From contig CAZNWE010000032.1 in the NCBI GenBank assembly GCA_964576715.1, positions 1 through 42,822 on the forward strand: 42,822 nucleotides of DNA, read 5' to 3'. This document shows positions 31,858-41,149 of this stretch, one piece after another. The position numbers and the translations under genes are program-made. How positions within the stretch are numbered: the first letter of the stretch is position 1; each line of letters opens with the position of its first letter. Under the pieces are notes generated by a model. The model searched no databases. It was given only the letters and a program-made list of their open reading frames with translations, and was not told the origin of the DNA. The DNA is from SLRI01 sp964576715. Lineage in GTDB: Bacteria > Pseudomonadota > Alphaproteobacteria > Geminicoccales > Geminicoccaceae.

Positions 31858-32345
31858 CCGAAAATCTCCATCAGCCTGGCCTCGTAGCGTGCCTTGATGC
31901 TGGCGACGGCGGCCGCCTCGTCAGGGACGTGCAGGCCGTGGACGAGCAGTGAGCGGCCGTCGGCCGAGAGGTCGGACGACAAGGTGCCGGGCGTCAAGGT
32001 GATGGTGCCGGCGAGCGTGGCGATGGCCTCGGGTATGCGAATATCGAGCGGCACGGTGAAGAAGCGCGACTGCAACTGCTCGTTCTTCCAGAACAGGATC
32101 CAGTAGGCGACCTGCACGTTGGCGACGACGATGTCCCAGAGCACCACCACGAAGTAGCTGAGGGCCTTGGTGTAGCTCTTCACCCGTGGCGGCCGCGGCC
32201 AGAACCGGGTGGTGTAGAGCGGCACGAGAACGCCGAGCCCGAGACCCACCACCAGCGCGCCTATCGAGAAGCTGTTGATCAGCAGGATCCAGAAGCCGGT
32301 GAGAATCACCGTCTGCAGCGGGTGGGGCAGCCAGGTCTTGAGCAT
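31854..32345 (-). CDS. mrpE: Mrp antiporter subunit E
   Basis: MrpE homologue of 163 residues. Two N-terminal membrane segments (MLKTWLPHPLQTVILTGFWI and FSIGALVVGLGLGVLVPLYT) are followed by SYFVVVLWDIVVANVQVAYW and a cytoplasmic C-terminal domain with TLTPGTLSSDLSADGRSLLV and HGL, the conserved MrpE motif. The ATG at 32345 is preceded by GAAGG and starts the first membrane segment; a longer in-frame start at 32384 overlaps the mrpD end. Translationally coupled to mrpF. Confidence 0.93.
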   Translation of the reverse strand: MLKTWLPHPLQTVILTGFWILLINSFSIGALVVGLGLGVLVPLYTTRFWPRPPRVKSYTKALSYFVVVLWDIVVANVQVAYWILFWKNEQLQSRFFTVPLDIRIPEAIATLAGTITLTPGTLSSDLSADGRSLLVHGLHVPDEAAAVASIKARYEARLMEIFG

Positions 32346-32358
32346 CGTCCAGCCTTCC

Positions 32359-33936
32359 TCAATCGCCGGCGGCGAGCGTCGCACTGCCGGCGTCCGGTTG
32401 TCCCAGCACGGCGGCGATATAGGCGGTCGGGCGGTGGAGCTGGCCGGTCGCCGCCTCCAGGTAGCCCATTACCGGCCCGGCGAACACGGTCAGCAAGACC
32501 GAGGCGGCGAGCAGTGCCGCCACCGCCACCAGCGGCAGCACCGGCCGCTCGACGGTCTGGTTCTCGATGTCCTCGATGGTCTCGATTTCCTCGGTTCGCC
32601 GGTCGGCGTCGACGGTCCTCGCCTTCCAGAAGATCAGACTGCCGGCGCGCGTGTAGCCGACGATGATCAGCAGCGAGGTGGCCAGGATGGTGCCCCAGAT
32701 CAGCGGTGCCTGGGCGTGGTCGCGCACGCCGTCGAGGATCAGCAGCTTGCCGATGAAGCCGGAGAGCGGCGGCAGCCCGGCCGAGGCGATGGCGGCGGCG
32801 AGGAACAGCCCGGCCATCAGATCGGCCTGTGCCGGCAGCGGTGCCGGCACCAGCCGGTCGCGGGCTTGGCCGCGCCGCTCGGCGACCAGTTCGGCGAGGA
32901 GGAACAGGCAGCCGCCGATCAGGGTCGAGTGGACGAGGTAGAAGAGTGCCGCACTGGTGGCCGCCTCGGCGAAGACCGCCACCGCGAGCAGCAGCGTGCC
33001 CATCGAGCCCACTGCGGCGAAGGCGGCGAGCCAGCGCAGCGACCGGGCCGCGATCACGCCGACCATGCCGAGCACCAGCGTGGCAAGAGCCGCCGGCAGC
33101 AGCCAGGGTGCGGCGAGCCAGGCGGCGTCACCCGCTTCGCCGCCGAAGATCAAGGTGAAGACGCGGATGATGGCGTAGCCGCCGACCTTGGTCATGATGG
33201 CGAACAGCGCCGCCACTGGTGCTGAGGTGGCGCTGTAGCTGCTCGGCAGCCAGAAATGCAGCGGCACCAGGGCCGCCTTGATGCCGAAGACGAGCAGCAG
33301 CAGGACCCCCCCGGCCTGCAGCAGCGCCTGGTCCGCGGCCGGCACGGCGGCGACCTTGAGCGCCAGATCGGCCATGTTGAGCGTGCCGGTGACGCCGTAG
33401 ATCAGGCCGACGGCGACCAGGAAGAGGGTCGAGCCGGTGAGGTTGATGATCACGTAGTGGGTGCCGGCCTTGAGCCGCGCCGCGCCGCTGCCGTGCAGCA
33501 TCAACCCGTAGGACGCCAGCAGCAGCACCTCGAACCAGACGAACAGGTTGAACAGGTCGCCGGTCAAGAAGGCGCCGTTCAGGCCCATCAGCTGGAACTG
33601 GAAGAGCGCGTGGAAATGGGTGCCGCGGCGGTCCCAGCCATTGATCGCGTAGAGCAGGACGAACAGCGCGATGACGCCGGTCAACACGACCATCAACGCG
33701 GCGAGGCGATCGACGACGAGGACGATGCCGAAGGGGGCCGGCCAGTTGCCGAGCTCGTAGACGGCGACGTGGCCGCTCGCCGCCTGCACCAGGAGACCCG
33801 TGGCGATCGCCAGGCAGGCGGCGGTCGAGGCGAGCGAGGCCGTCCGCTGCAGCACGATGTCGTGGCGCAGGGCGAGGACGATGACACCGGCGACCAGTGC
33901 CGGCAGGACGATGGGCAGGACGACCCAGTGGCTCAT
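32359..33936 (-). CDS. mrpD: Mrp antiporter subunit D
   Basis: MrpD homologue of 525 residues with about 14 membrane segments, related to complex I subunits NuoM/N. Conserved proton-channel segments include LNGAFLTGDLFNLFVWFEVL and LLASYGLMLHGSG, and FGIKAALVPLHFWLPSSYSA carries the key lysine. ATSAPVAALFAIMTKVGGYA has the second lysine. The ATG overlaps the stop of mrpC by 4 bp (ATGA). With MrpA it forms the likely proton-transfer path. Confidence 0.95.
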   Translation of the reverse strand: MSHWVVLPIVLPALVAGVIVLALRHDIVLQRTASLASTAACLAIATGLLVQAASGHVAVYELGNWPAPFGIVLVVDRLAALMVVLTGVIALFVLLYAINGWDRRGTHFHALFQFQLMGLNGAFLTGDLFNLFVWFEVLLLASYGLMLHGSGAARLKAGTHYVIINLTGSTLFLVAVGLIYGVTGTLNMADLALKVAAVPAADQALLQAGGVLLLLVFGIKAALVPLHFWLPSSYSATSAPVAALFAIMTKVGGYAIIRVFTLIFGGEAGDAAWLAAPWLLPAALATLVLGMVGVIAARSLRWLAAFAAVGSMGTLLLAVAVFAEAATSAALFYLVHSTLIGGCLFLLAELVAERRGQARDRLVPAPLPAQADLMAGLFLAAAIASAGLPPLSGFIGKLLILDGVRDHAQAPLIWGTILATSLLIIVGYTRAGSLIFWKARTVDADRRTEEIETIEDIENQTVERPVLPLVAVAALLAASVLLTVFAGPVMGYLEAATGQLHRPTAYIAAVLGQPDAGSATLAAGD

Positions 33937-34331
33937 GGCCCGCTCCGGCGCCGGGGCGGGTCGCCGTCGGTCAGGCTGCGCGCGGTCTCGGCTGCTGGGC
34001 TCTGCTCGTCCTCGTCACCGTCGACGTGGTCGTTGCCGAGCTCGAGAAAGGTCCTGAGGACGAGGACGACGACGAAGGCGGTCATGCCGAAGGCGATGAC
34101 GATGGCGGTGAGCACCAGCGCCTGCGGCAGCGGATCGGTGTAGCTGTCGAGCTCGAGCGAAAGCACCGGCGGGCGGTCGACCTGCAGCCGTCCCATGGCG
34201 AAAAGCAGCGCGTTGACGCCGTAGGCCAGGAGGGTGAGGCCGACGATCACCGGAAAGGTGCGGGCACGGAGCAACAGGTAGGTGCCGGCGGCGAACAACA
34301 GGCCGATGCCCGAGGCGAGGAGGAATTCCAT
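33933..34331 (-). CDS. mrpC: Mrp antiporter subunit C
   Basis: MrpC homologue of 132 residues, related to complex I NuoK, with three membrane segments: MEFLLASGIGLLFAAGTYLL, VIVGLTLLAYGVNALLFAMG and TDPLPQALVLTAIVIAFGMT. The last is the conserved DPLPQALVLTAIVI block. A charged C-terminal tail of about 35 residues (GNDHVDGDEDEQSPAAE) is unusual in length. The ATG at 34331 lies 11 bp after mrpA; mrpD overlaps its stop. Confidence 0.93.
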   Translation of the reverse strand: MEFLLASGIGLLFAAGTYLLLRARTFPVIVGLTLLAYGVNALLFAMGRLQVDRPPVLSLELDSYTDPLPQALVLTAIVIAFGMTAFVVVLVLRTFLELGNDHVDGDEDEQSPAAETARSLTDGDPPRRRSGP

Positions 34332-34342
34332 GGCCGGCCCCG

Positions 34343-37228
34343 CTACTGCGCCGCGACCGGCGGCGTTTGCGGCTCGGGCTCGTGGTTGCCGACGAGGCGC
34401 GACGGATCGACGTCCATCGCCCCTTCCTGGATCTCCAGATGCTCGGCGATCCGGCCGACCCTGGAGAGCCGGGCGAGTGCCAGCATCACCGAGCCGACGA
34501 CGCAGAGGAAGACGCCGAGGTCGAAGGCCATCGCGGAGGCGATTTCGAAGGTGCCGACCAGCGGCAGGGTGACGTAGTCGAACCACGAGGTGAGAAACGG
34601 AAAGCCGAACAGCCAGGAGCCGACGCCGGTCAGCCCGGCGATCACCACCCCCCAGCCGATGACCTCGTGGTAGTCGAGCTTGGCCCGCTGCTGCGCCCAG
34701 GCGAAGCCCGACGCCATGTACTGGGCGATCAGGGCGATGGCCACGACGAGGCCGGCGATGAAGCCGCCGCCGGGCTCGTTGTGGCCGCGCAGGAAGATGT
34801 AGGCGCCGACGACGAGTGCGAAGGGCAGCATCACCCGGGTGCCGGTCACCAGCAGCAAGGGGTGACGGTCCGCGGCCCGCGCCATGTCGATCTGCCAATG
34901 CATGACGCGATGGCCGGAGGCGCCGCGCATGACGTTGTCGAGCAGCGCCACGATGCACAAGGCGGCGATGCCGAGGACGATGATCTCGCCGAAGGTGTCG
35001 AAGCCGCGGAAGTCGACCAGGATGACGTTGACGACGTTGGTGCCGCCGCCGCCTTTGTAGGCGTTGGCGAGATGGAACTCGGAGATCGAGGTGAAGTCGC
35101 GGCGCAGCGTGGCGTAGACGGCGGCGAAGACGCCGACCCCGGCAAGCGTGGCGATCACCGCGTCGCGCGCCCGGCGCGGCGGTGTGCTCTCGACCGGCGA
35201 GGTCTTGGGCAGCAGGTTGAGCGCCAAAAGGAGGAGCACGACGGTGACCGCCTCGACCGAGATCTGGGTCAGTGCCAGGTCGGGGGCGGAGAGATAGAGG
35301 AAGGCGAGGCTGACGACGACGCCGATCACGCCGACCAGGACGAGGGTGAACAGGCGCTGGCGATGCATCGCCACGACGGCCCCGCAGGCACCGGCGAGCA
35401 GCAGCCAGCCGCCGATGGCGGCCAGTGGCACCGGCAGCATCGGGTTGGCGGCGGCGACGCGTGGTGCACCGAGATAGGCGACGTAGCCGGCGACCACGGC
35501 AGCCCCGGTCAAGCAGGCGAGATAGCGCTGCAGGGAGCCGTTCTGCAGCGCCCAGGTGGCGCTGTCGCAGGCCGCGACCACGCGTTCGACCGCGGCATCG
35601 AACAGCGCCTTGGCCTCCGGTCGCCAGAACCGTTCGCGCCAGGCGGCGGCGTCGGCATGGTGCCGGAGCAGGAGGAAGCCGGCGACGACGGCGGTGAGGC
35701 TCATGAACAGGGCAGGGGTCAGCCCGTGCCAGAGGCCGAGCGAGTAGTAGGGCAGCTCGCCGCCGACCACCGCACCGGCCGAGGCGGCGAGCAGCGGCCC
35801 GACCAGGGCCTCGGGGAACAGGCCGATCAGCACGACCAGCGCCACCAGCACGGCCGGCGGACCCCACATGCCGAACGGCGGGTCGTGGGGCTGGTGCGGG
35901 TAGTCGTCGCGCTTCTCGCCCAGGTAGACGTGGGCGACATAGCGCAGCGAGTAGGCGACCGAGAAGACGGCACCGACAGTGGCGACGATGGCCACGGTCG
36001 GGTCGAAGCCGAGCCCGAACCAGGCGGTGTGTGTCGCCGCCTCGAGCATGAACTCCTTCGACATGAAGCCGTTGAACGGCGGCAGCCCGGCCATCGAGAG
36101 AGCGGCGATGAACGCCATCGTGGCCGAGATCGGCATCAGCTGCAGCAGCCCGCCGAGCCGCCTGACGTCGCGGGTGCCGGCCTCGTGATCGATGATCCCG
36201 GCATTCAAGAAGAGGGCGGCCTTGAAGGTCGCGTGGTTGATGATGTGAAACACCGCGGCCATCGCGGCGAACGGCGTGCCGACGCCGAAGAGGAAGGTGA
36301 CGAGGCCGAGGTGGCTGACGGTCGAGTGCGCCAAGAGACCCTTCAGGTCGTCCTTGAAGAGCGCGATCCAGGCGGCGATCACCATCGTCGCGAGGCCCGT
36401 CGTGGCGACGACGTAGAACCACGCATCGGTCCCGGCGAGCGCCGGCCAGAGCCGGCCCAGGAGGAAGATGCCGGCCTTCACCATGGTCGCACTGTGCAGG
36501 TAGGCGCTGACCGGGGTGGGTGCGGCCATGGCGTGCGGCAGCCAGAAATGGAAGGGAAACTGTGCCGACTTGGTGAAGCAGCCGCCGAGGATCAGCAGCA
36601 GCGCCGGGAGGTAGAGCGGCGATGCCTGGATCAGCTCGGCCCGGGTGATGATCACCGAGATGTCGTAGCTGCCGGCGATCTGCCCGAGGAGCAGCATGCC
36701 GGCGATCAGCGAGAGCCCGCCCGAGCCGGTCACGATCAGCGCCATCCTCGCCCCCTGCCGGCCCTCGGGCAGATGGCTCCAATAGCCGATCAGCAGGAAC
36801 GAGGTGAGGCTGGTCAGCTCCCAGAAGATCAGCAGGAGCAGGATGTTGTCGGACAGGACGATGCCGACCATCGCCCCCTGGAAGAGCAGGAGATAGGCCA
36901 TGAAGCGGCCCATCGGGTCTTCCTTGGCGAGGTAGAACCGGGCGTAGGTGATGATCAACAGGCCGATGAACAGGATCAGCCCGGCGAACAGGAGGCCGTA
37001 GCCGTCGAGGAAGAAATTGACGTCGAGGCCGAGCCCTGGCAGCCACTCGAGGCGGTAATGCAGCACCTCGCCGGCGAGGACGCGTGGTGCCTGGACCAGG
37101 AGGATCAGCAAGGCAGCCGCGGTGACCGCCCCGGTCCAGGCGGCACAGGCATTGCGCCCGGTCCTGATCATCAGTGCCGGCAGCACGGCGCCGATGAACG
37201 GCAGCAGAACGATCAGAGCCAGTTGCAT
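34343..37228 (-). CDS. mrpA: Mrp antiporter subunit AB (fused MrpA and MrpB)
   Basis: Large antiporter subunit of 961 residues. The first 600 or so residues are the NuoL-like MrpA part with ITYARFYLAKEDPMGRFMAY, LLLIFWELTSLTSFLLIGYW, KSAQFPFHFWLPHAMAAPTP and HIINHATFKAALFLNAGIID. Residues near 690-720 are the MrpA C-terminal part. The final 165 residues are an MrpB domain (FALVVGAYIFLRGHNEPGGG, FIAGLVVAIALIAQYMASGF), so MrpA and MrpB are one protein as in the group 2 (Pha-type) systems. The ATG at 37228 has AGGAACCGGG upstream. First gene of the operon; the 235-bp upstream gap holds the presumed promoter and a GGCC-rich tract. The transported cation cannot be told from sequence. Confidence 0.95.
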   Translation of the reverse strand: MQLALIVLLPFIGAVLPALMIRTGRNACAAWTGAVTAAALLILLVQAPRVLAGEVLHYRLEWLPGLGLDVNFFLDGYGLLFAGLILFIGLLIITYARFYLAKEDPMGRFMAYLLLFQGAMVGIVLSDNILLLLIFWELTSLTSFLLIGYWSHLPEGRQGARMALIVTGSGGLSLIAGMLLLGQIAGSYDISVIITRAELIQASPLYLPALLLILGGCFTKSAQFPFHFWLPHAMAAPTPVSAYLHSATMVKAGIFLLGRLWPALAGTDAWFYVVATTGLATMVIAAWIALFKDDLKGLLAHSTVSHLGLVTFLFGVGTPFAAMAAVFHIINHATFKAALFLNAGIIDHEAGTRDVRRLGGLLQLMPISATMAFIAALSMAGLPPFNGFMSKEFMLEAATHTAWFGLGFDPTVAIVATVGAVFSVAYSLRYVAHVYLGEKRDDYPHQPHDPPFGMWGPPAVLVALVVLIGLFPEALVGPLLAASAGAVVGGELPYYSLGLWHGLTPALFMSLTAVVAGFLLLRHHADAAAWRERFWRPEAKALFDAAVERVVAACDSATWALQNGSLQRYLACLTGAAVVAGYVAYLGAPRVAAANPMLPVPLAAIGGWLLLAGACGAVVAMHRQRLFTLVLVGVIGVVVSLAFLYLSAPDLALTQISVEAVTVVLLLLALNLLPKTSPVESTPPRRARDAVIATLAGVGVFAAVYATLRRDFTSISEFHLANAYKGGGGTNVVNVILVDFRGFDTFGEIIVLGIAALCIVALLDNVMRGASGHRVMHWQIDMARAADRHPLLLVTGTRVMLPFALVVGAYIFLRGHNEPGGGFIAGLVVAIALIAQYMASGFAWAQQRAKLDYHEVIGWGVVIAGLTGVGSWLFGFPFLTSWFDYVTLPLVGTFEIASAMAFDLGVFLCVVGSVMLALARLSRVGRIAEHLEIQEGAMDVDPSRLVGNHEPEPQTPPVAAQ

Positions 37229-37462
37229 CCCGGTTCCTGTGCACATCCCCCGGCAACCGCACGCCCAGCACCCTGCCCGGAACGCTCGGGTCGGGCGACG
37301 CCGCGGCAGCACGCCGGCAACCACCAGGGACCCTCACGCCGGCTGCCGAGCGCGGGCCGCGATGTTCAACCACAGCAATCGGCGGATCAGCAAGCGCAAT
37401 CGGTCGCCGGCCGGCCGGCCAGCCAGCCAGCGATAGCCGCCGTCGCGCGGCGCGGCGCCGGC
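37229..37462. other. Intergenic gap without a gene
   Basis: Between mrpA and the upstream DUF3108 gene. It contains a simple-sequence GGCCGGCCGGCCAGCCAGCCAG tract near 37408-37432 and probably the Mrp operon promoter. No small ORF with a credible ribosome-binding site and no clear terminator were seen. Confidence 0.5.
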
Positions 37463-38269
37463 TCAGCTGGCGGGCTCGACCAGTGCCGCGAGCTCGACCG
37501 TGACCGTGCCGTAGCGGCTGTCCGCCTCGAGCCGCACCGGCCAATGCGCCAGGCCGCCCACTTCCGCCACCAGCCAGATGCGCACCGGACTGCGGTCTTG
37601 CGCCCGCACTTCGGCGCGGTCGCTCCAGCGTTGCGAGCGCCCGGCGACGAGGGCACCGTCCACCTCGCAGAGCAGGGCGTCGCGCGGCGCGCCGCCGAGG
37701 GCCACCGGCTGGACGACCGAGCGCTCCTGGGCGCAGACGAGATCGTAGCGCATCGCCCGCCGCCCGTCGAAGCTGCTGGCCGCACGCCGTTCGCCGGCGC
37801 CGGCATCCTGCACCGCGGCCAGCATCAGGCTCAGCGGATCCGGCCCGCGCTGCAGCTCGTCCGGCACCGGCTCGCGATCGGCGCGGGTCGCGTCGTCGAG
37901 CGCGAGCTCGGTGACCCGGCCGTCGGCGGCGAAGCTCACCCGCCAGAAACCCCCGCCGTCGCGCCAGCGGCTCTGCCCGCGAAAATGCCGCGGGACGACG
38001 CCCTCGGCGTCGATCCGCCCCGCCGCCCAGCCGGCACTGCTGAAATCGACCACCCAGCGCAACGGCCCGCTGGTCCGCGCCTGGTAGCTCAGATGATAGT
38101 CGTTGCCGCGGCGCCGCAACGCGGTGTCGAAGCGGCCGATCTCCATCCCCGACCAGCGCACCACGTAGTCGGCCTCGAGCGTCGCGGCGGCCGCTGCGCC
38201 AGCGTCGGCCACGGCCACCGGCGGCGCGAGCACAAGTCCGAGCAGGAGGGCAGAGAGAGCCGTTCGCAT
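37463..38269 (-). CDS. DUF3108 domain protein, exported
   Basis: A 268-residue exported protein with a signal peptide (MRTALSALLLGLVLAPPVAV, likely cut after ADA). DUF3108 features in the mature part are LEADYVVRWSGMEIGRFDTA near residue 34, the pattern of a short strand then ISG..IG, followed by YHLSYQARTSGPLRWVVDFS. PDPLSLMLAAVQDAG, with SFDGRRAMRYDLVCAQ after it, matches the mid-part D.(L/V)S.(L/F) motif. Function unknown; the family is periplasmic or outer-membrane associated. The ATG at 38269 is chosen because the signal peptide begins there; an ATG at 38281 adds four residues. Divergent from the alcohol dehydrogenase gene. Confidence 0.8.
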   Translation of the reverse strand: MRTALSALLLGLVLAPPVAVADAGAAAAATLEADYVVRWSGMEIGRFDTALRRRGNDYHLSYQARTSGPLRWVVDFSSAGWAAGRIDAEGVVPRHFRGQSRWRDGGGFWRVSFAADGRVTELALDDATRADREPVPDELQRGPDPLSLMLAAVQDAGAGERRAASSFDGRRAMRYDLVCAQERSVVQPVALGGAPRDALLCEVDGALVAGRSQRWSDRAEVRAQDRSPVRIWLVAEVGGLAHWPVRLEADSRYGTVTVELAALVEPAS

Positions 38270-38398
38270 GACGTGGAACATGCGGGCGCGGCGGTCCAGG
38301 TCAATGTCCGTCTGCCCATTGACGGGCGCGCCGGCTTCGGCTCGTCTGCAGGTGCCCCAAAGTGCCTGGTGAGCCGCATGCCCGGCGGGAGTGACGCG

Positions 38399-39382
38399 AT
38401 GCGCGCCATGGTCCTCGACCAACCCGGCAATCGACTGCAGCAGCACGACCTGCCGGCACCCGACCCGGGGCCCGGGCAGGTGCTGATCGCCGTCGGGGCC
38501 TGCGGCGTCTGCCGCACCGATCTGCACGTCGTCGACGGCGACCTCGACCAGCCCAAGCTGCCGCTGGTTCCCGGCCACGAGATCGTCGGCCGGGTGACGG
38601 CGCTGGGCGAAGGCGTCAGCGGCCTCGAGCCCGGCCAGCGGGTCGGCGTGCCCTGGCTCGGCCACACCTGCGGCCACTGCCGTTACTGCTTGATGGGGGC
38701 GGAGAACCTGTGCGACGCGCCGGGCTTCACCGGCTACACCCTGGACGGCGGCTACGCCGAGGCCTGCGTTGCCGATGCCGCCTACGTCTTCCCACTGCCC
38801 GACGGGCCGGACGATGCGGCGCTCGCCCCGCTGCTCTGCGCCGGGCTGATCGGCTATCGCTCGCTCAAGATGGCGGGCGACGCCGCGGTCATCGGCATCT
38901 ACGGCTTCGGGGCCGCCGCCCACATCCTGGCGCAGCTGGCCCGCTACCAGGGCCGCCGTGTCCTCGCCTTCACCAGCCCCGGCGACGCGGCGGCCCAGGC
39001 CTTCGCCCGGCGGCTGGGAGCGGTCTGGGCCGGCGGCTCCGACGAGCGCGCCCCGGAAGAGCTCGACGCCGCGATCATCTTCGCCCCGGTCGGCCCCCTG
39101 GTGCCGGCAGCACTCAGGGCGGTGCGGAAGGGCGGCGTCGTGGTCTGCGGCGGCATCCACATGAGCGACATCCCGGCCTTCCCCTACAGCATCCTCTGGG
39201 GCGAGCGGCGGATCGTCTCGGTCGCCAACCTGACCCGTGCCGACGGCGAGGAATTCCTGGCCCTGGCAACTGCCGCCGGGGTGCGGACCGAGGTCGTCAC
39301 CTTCCCGCTCGAACGGGCCAACGAGGCGCTGGCCGATCTCAGGGGCGGCCGGCTGACGGGGGCGGCGGTACTGGTGCCTTGA
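38399..39382 (+). CDS. Zinc-dependent alcohol dehydrogenase family protein
   Basis: Medium-chain dehydrogenase of 327 residues. Catalytic zinc ligands are in GACGVCRTDLHVVDGDL (Cys near 36) and VPGHEIVGRVTALGEGVSG (His-Glu near 60). The structural zinc site CGHCRYCLMGAENLC has its four cysteines. The nucleotide-binding motif is IGIYGFGAAAHILAQLA. FTGYTLDGGYAEACVADA and LLCAGLIGYRSLK match the AdhP-like subfamily. GGGAG lies 8 bp before the ATG at 38399; another ATG at 38378 would add seven residues. Substrate could be a primary or allylic alcohol; not determinable. Confidence 0.89.
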   Translation: MRAMVLDQPGNRLQQHDLPAPDPGPGQVLIAVGACGVCRTDLHVVDGDLDQPKLPLVPGHEIVGRVTALGEGVSGLEPGQRVGVPWLGHTCGHCRYCLMGAENLCDAPGFTGYTLDGGYAEACVADAAYVFPLPDGPDDAALAPLLCAGLIGYRSLKMAGDAAVIGIYGFGAAAHILAQLARYQGRRVLAFTSPGDAAAQAFARRLGAVWAGGSDERAPEELDAAIIFAPVGPLVPAALRAVRKGGVVVCGGIHMSDIPAFPYSILWGERRIVSVANLTRADGEEFLALATAAGVRTEVVTFPLERANEALADLRGGRLTGAAVLVP

Positions 39383-39508
39383 TCCGGCCGGGGCAAGGTG
39401 CGCCAGGAAAGTGGCAAAGACGAAACCATCCGGTGACTTGCCACCTTCGCTGTGCTCTCTAGGGAGACTTGAATAAAGCAGAATAACACCAAATCAGGGA
39501 AGATCGAG

Positions 39509-39841
39509 ATGCCACTTTATTTTCATCAGGCACGGTTCACCCGCGAGGCGCTGGCCACGCTGATCGAGAAGCCGCAGGACCGCGCCAAGGGTACGGCGAC
39601 CGCGATCGAGGCGGTCGGCGGCAAGCTGCACCACTATTTCTTCAGCTTCGGCGAGTACGACATCGCGATCATCGCCGAGGTGCCGGACAACATCAGCATG
39701 GCCGGCATCGCCATGGCCGTGGCCACGACCGGCGCGGTCACCGATTCGCGCACCACCATCCTGATGACCGCGGACGAAGGCGTGGAGGCGATGCGCCAGG
39801 GCCAGAAGGTGAGCGCCGCCTACTGCCCACCCACCCGCTGA
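39509..39841 (+). CDS. GYD-domain protein
   Basis: Encodes 110 residues of the GYD family, small proteins of ferredoxin-like (dimeric alpha-beta) fold. The family signature is HHYFFSFGEYDIAIIAEVPD, with MPLYFHQARFTREALATLIE at the N-terminus. The upstream 126 bp is AT-richer (GAATAAAGCAGAATAACACC) and likely holds its own promoter. GGGAAG lies 8-9 bp before the ATG. Function unknown; such proteins often occur alone. No signal peptide. The adjacent alcohol dehydrogenase has no obvious link. Confidence 0.84.
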   Translation: MPLYFHQARFTREALATLIEKPQDRAKGTATAIEAVGGKLHHYFFSFGEYDIAIIAEVPDNISMAGIAMAVATTGAVTDSRTTILMTADEGVEAMRQGQKVSAAYCPPTR

Positions 39842-39966
39842 GCCTATGCCGGCTTAGCGACAGGCGGGCGAGGGTGCGTGTCTGAGGGCAGCGCCCACGC
39901 TTGCCTTCCTGCCGCCGAGGCGCTACCGCCGCTCGAAGCAAAGCGCCACGAACGAGGGAGGGCGGC

Positions 39967-41133
39967 ATGAAGCGGACGATCGCAAGGGCACTTCTGGCCG
40001 GGGTGACGGGGCTGACCCTGACGGCCGGGCCGGCCGCGGCCGAGCCGGTCAAGGTCGGCATGGTCACCACGCTCTCGACCGGCGGCGGCTATCTCGGCGA
40101 GGACGTCCGCGACGGCTTCCTGCTCGCCATCGACATGGCCGGCGCCGGTGATCGCCTCGAGGTCCTGGTCGAGGATGACGGGCTCGAGCCCGAGAAGGCT
40201 GTGCAGATCGCCGAGCGGATGGTCGAGCGCGACCAGGTCGACGTCATGACCGGCATCATCTTCTCCAACGTCGCCATGGCCGTGGTGCCACGCCTCGTCC
40301 GCGACGGCATGGTCTACCTCTCGCCCAATGCCGGCCCCTCGCAACTGGCCGGATCCGGCTGCCACGAGAACTACTTCAACGTCGCCTGGCAGAACGACAA
40401 CCTGCACGAGGCGATGGGCGCCTACGTCACGCAACAGGGCTTCGACAACGTCTACCTCTTGGCGCCCAACTACCCAGCCGGCAAGGACGCGCTGACCGGC
40501 TTCAAGCGCTTCTACGAAGGCGGTATCGCTGGCGAGGTCTATACCCAGCTCGGCCAGACCGACTATGCGGCCGAGCTCGCCAACCTCCGCGCCGCCGCGC
40601 CCGATGCGGTCTTTTTCTTCTACCCGGGTGGCATGGGCATCAACTTCGTCAAGCAGGCGGCATCGAGCGGCATCAGCCAGGAGATCCCCTTCTTCGGCCC
40701 CGCCTTCTCCTTCGACGACACCCTCCTGGACGCCGTGGGCGAGGCCGCGATCGGCATCAAGAACACCTCGCAATGGTCGCCGGACCTCGACAACGAGGCC
40801 AACCAGACCTTCGTCGCCGCGTTTGAGGAAACCTACGGCCGCTATCCCACCCTCTACGCCAGCCAGGGCTTCGACACCGCCAATTTGCTGCTCTCGGCGA
40901 TGGACGCGGTGGGCGACGACCTTGGCGACCAGACAGCCTTCCGCGCAGCACTCGAGGCCGCCGACTTCGTCTCGGTCAGGGGCGACTTCGCCTTCGCCCC
41001 GAACCAGCACCCGATCCAGGACATCTACGTCCGTGAGGCGTATGCCGACGACAGTGGCAACATCACCAACCGGGTGATCGGCGTCGTGCTCGAGGATCAC
41101 CAGGACGCTTATGTCGATGAGTGTCCAATGTAG
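39967..41133 (+). CDS. Branched-chain amino-acid-type ABC substrate-binding protein
   Basis: Periplasmic binding protein (type 1 fold, LivJ-like) of 388 residues. The signal peptide is MKRTIARALLAGVTGLTLTA with cleavage after PAAA. The mature sequence has VKVGMVTTLSTGGGYLGEDV, LEVLVEDDGLEPEKAVQIAE and DVMTGIIFSNVAMAVVPRLV, the typical strand pattern of Leu/Ile/Val-binding homologues. GAGGGAGGG lies just before the ATG. No permease or ATPase gene is adjacent in the window, so it is an orphan binding protein here or its partners are elsewhere. Amide, amino acid or aromatic ligands are possible. Repeat copy D follows. Confidence 0.9.
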   Translation: MKRTIARALLAGVTGLTLTAGPAAAEPVKVGMVTTLSTGGGYLGEDVRDGFLLAIDMAGAGDRLEVLVEDDGLEPEKAVQIAERMVERDQVDVMTGIIFSNVAMAVVPRLVRDGMVYLSPNAGPSQLAGSGCHENYFNVAWQNDNLHEAMGAYVTQQGFDNVYLLAPNYPAGKDALTGFKRFYEGGIAGEVYTQLGQTDYAAELANLRAAAPDAVFFFYPGGMGINFVKQAASSGISQEIPFFGPAFSFDDTLLDAVGEAAIGIKNTSQWSPDLDNEANQTFVAAFEETYGRYPTLYASQGFDTANLLLSAMDAVGDDLGDQTAFRAALEAADFVSVRGDFAFAPNQHPIQDIYVREAYADDSGNITNRVIGVVLEDHQDAYVDECPM

Positions 41134-41149
41134 GCGGAAGAAGAAAGAT

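Noticed and set aside
37408..37432. GGCC/AGCC simple-sequence tract as a functional repeat
   Set aside because: Short GC-rich microsatellite in intergenic DNA, expected at this base composition; no structure or conservation to support a role.
33933..37544. 1203-codon reverse-strand frame
   Set aside because: It is a frame-shifted reading of mrpA that ends in the real mrpC frame; only 33933-34331 is coding in this frame.
34367..39382. Single + strand reading frame of 1671 codons across the Mrp genes and the alcohol dehydrogenase
   Set aside because: Over the Mrp genes it is the antisense of MrpA, which is unmistakable on the other strand. Only the end from 38399 is a true gene.
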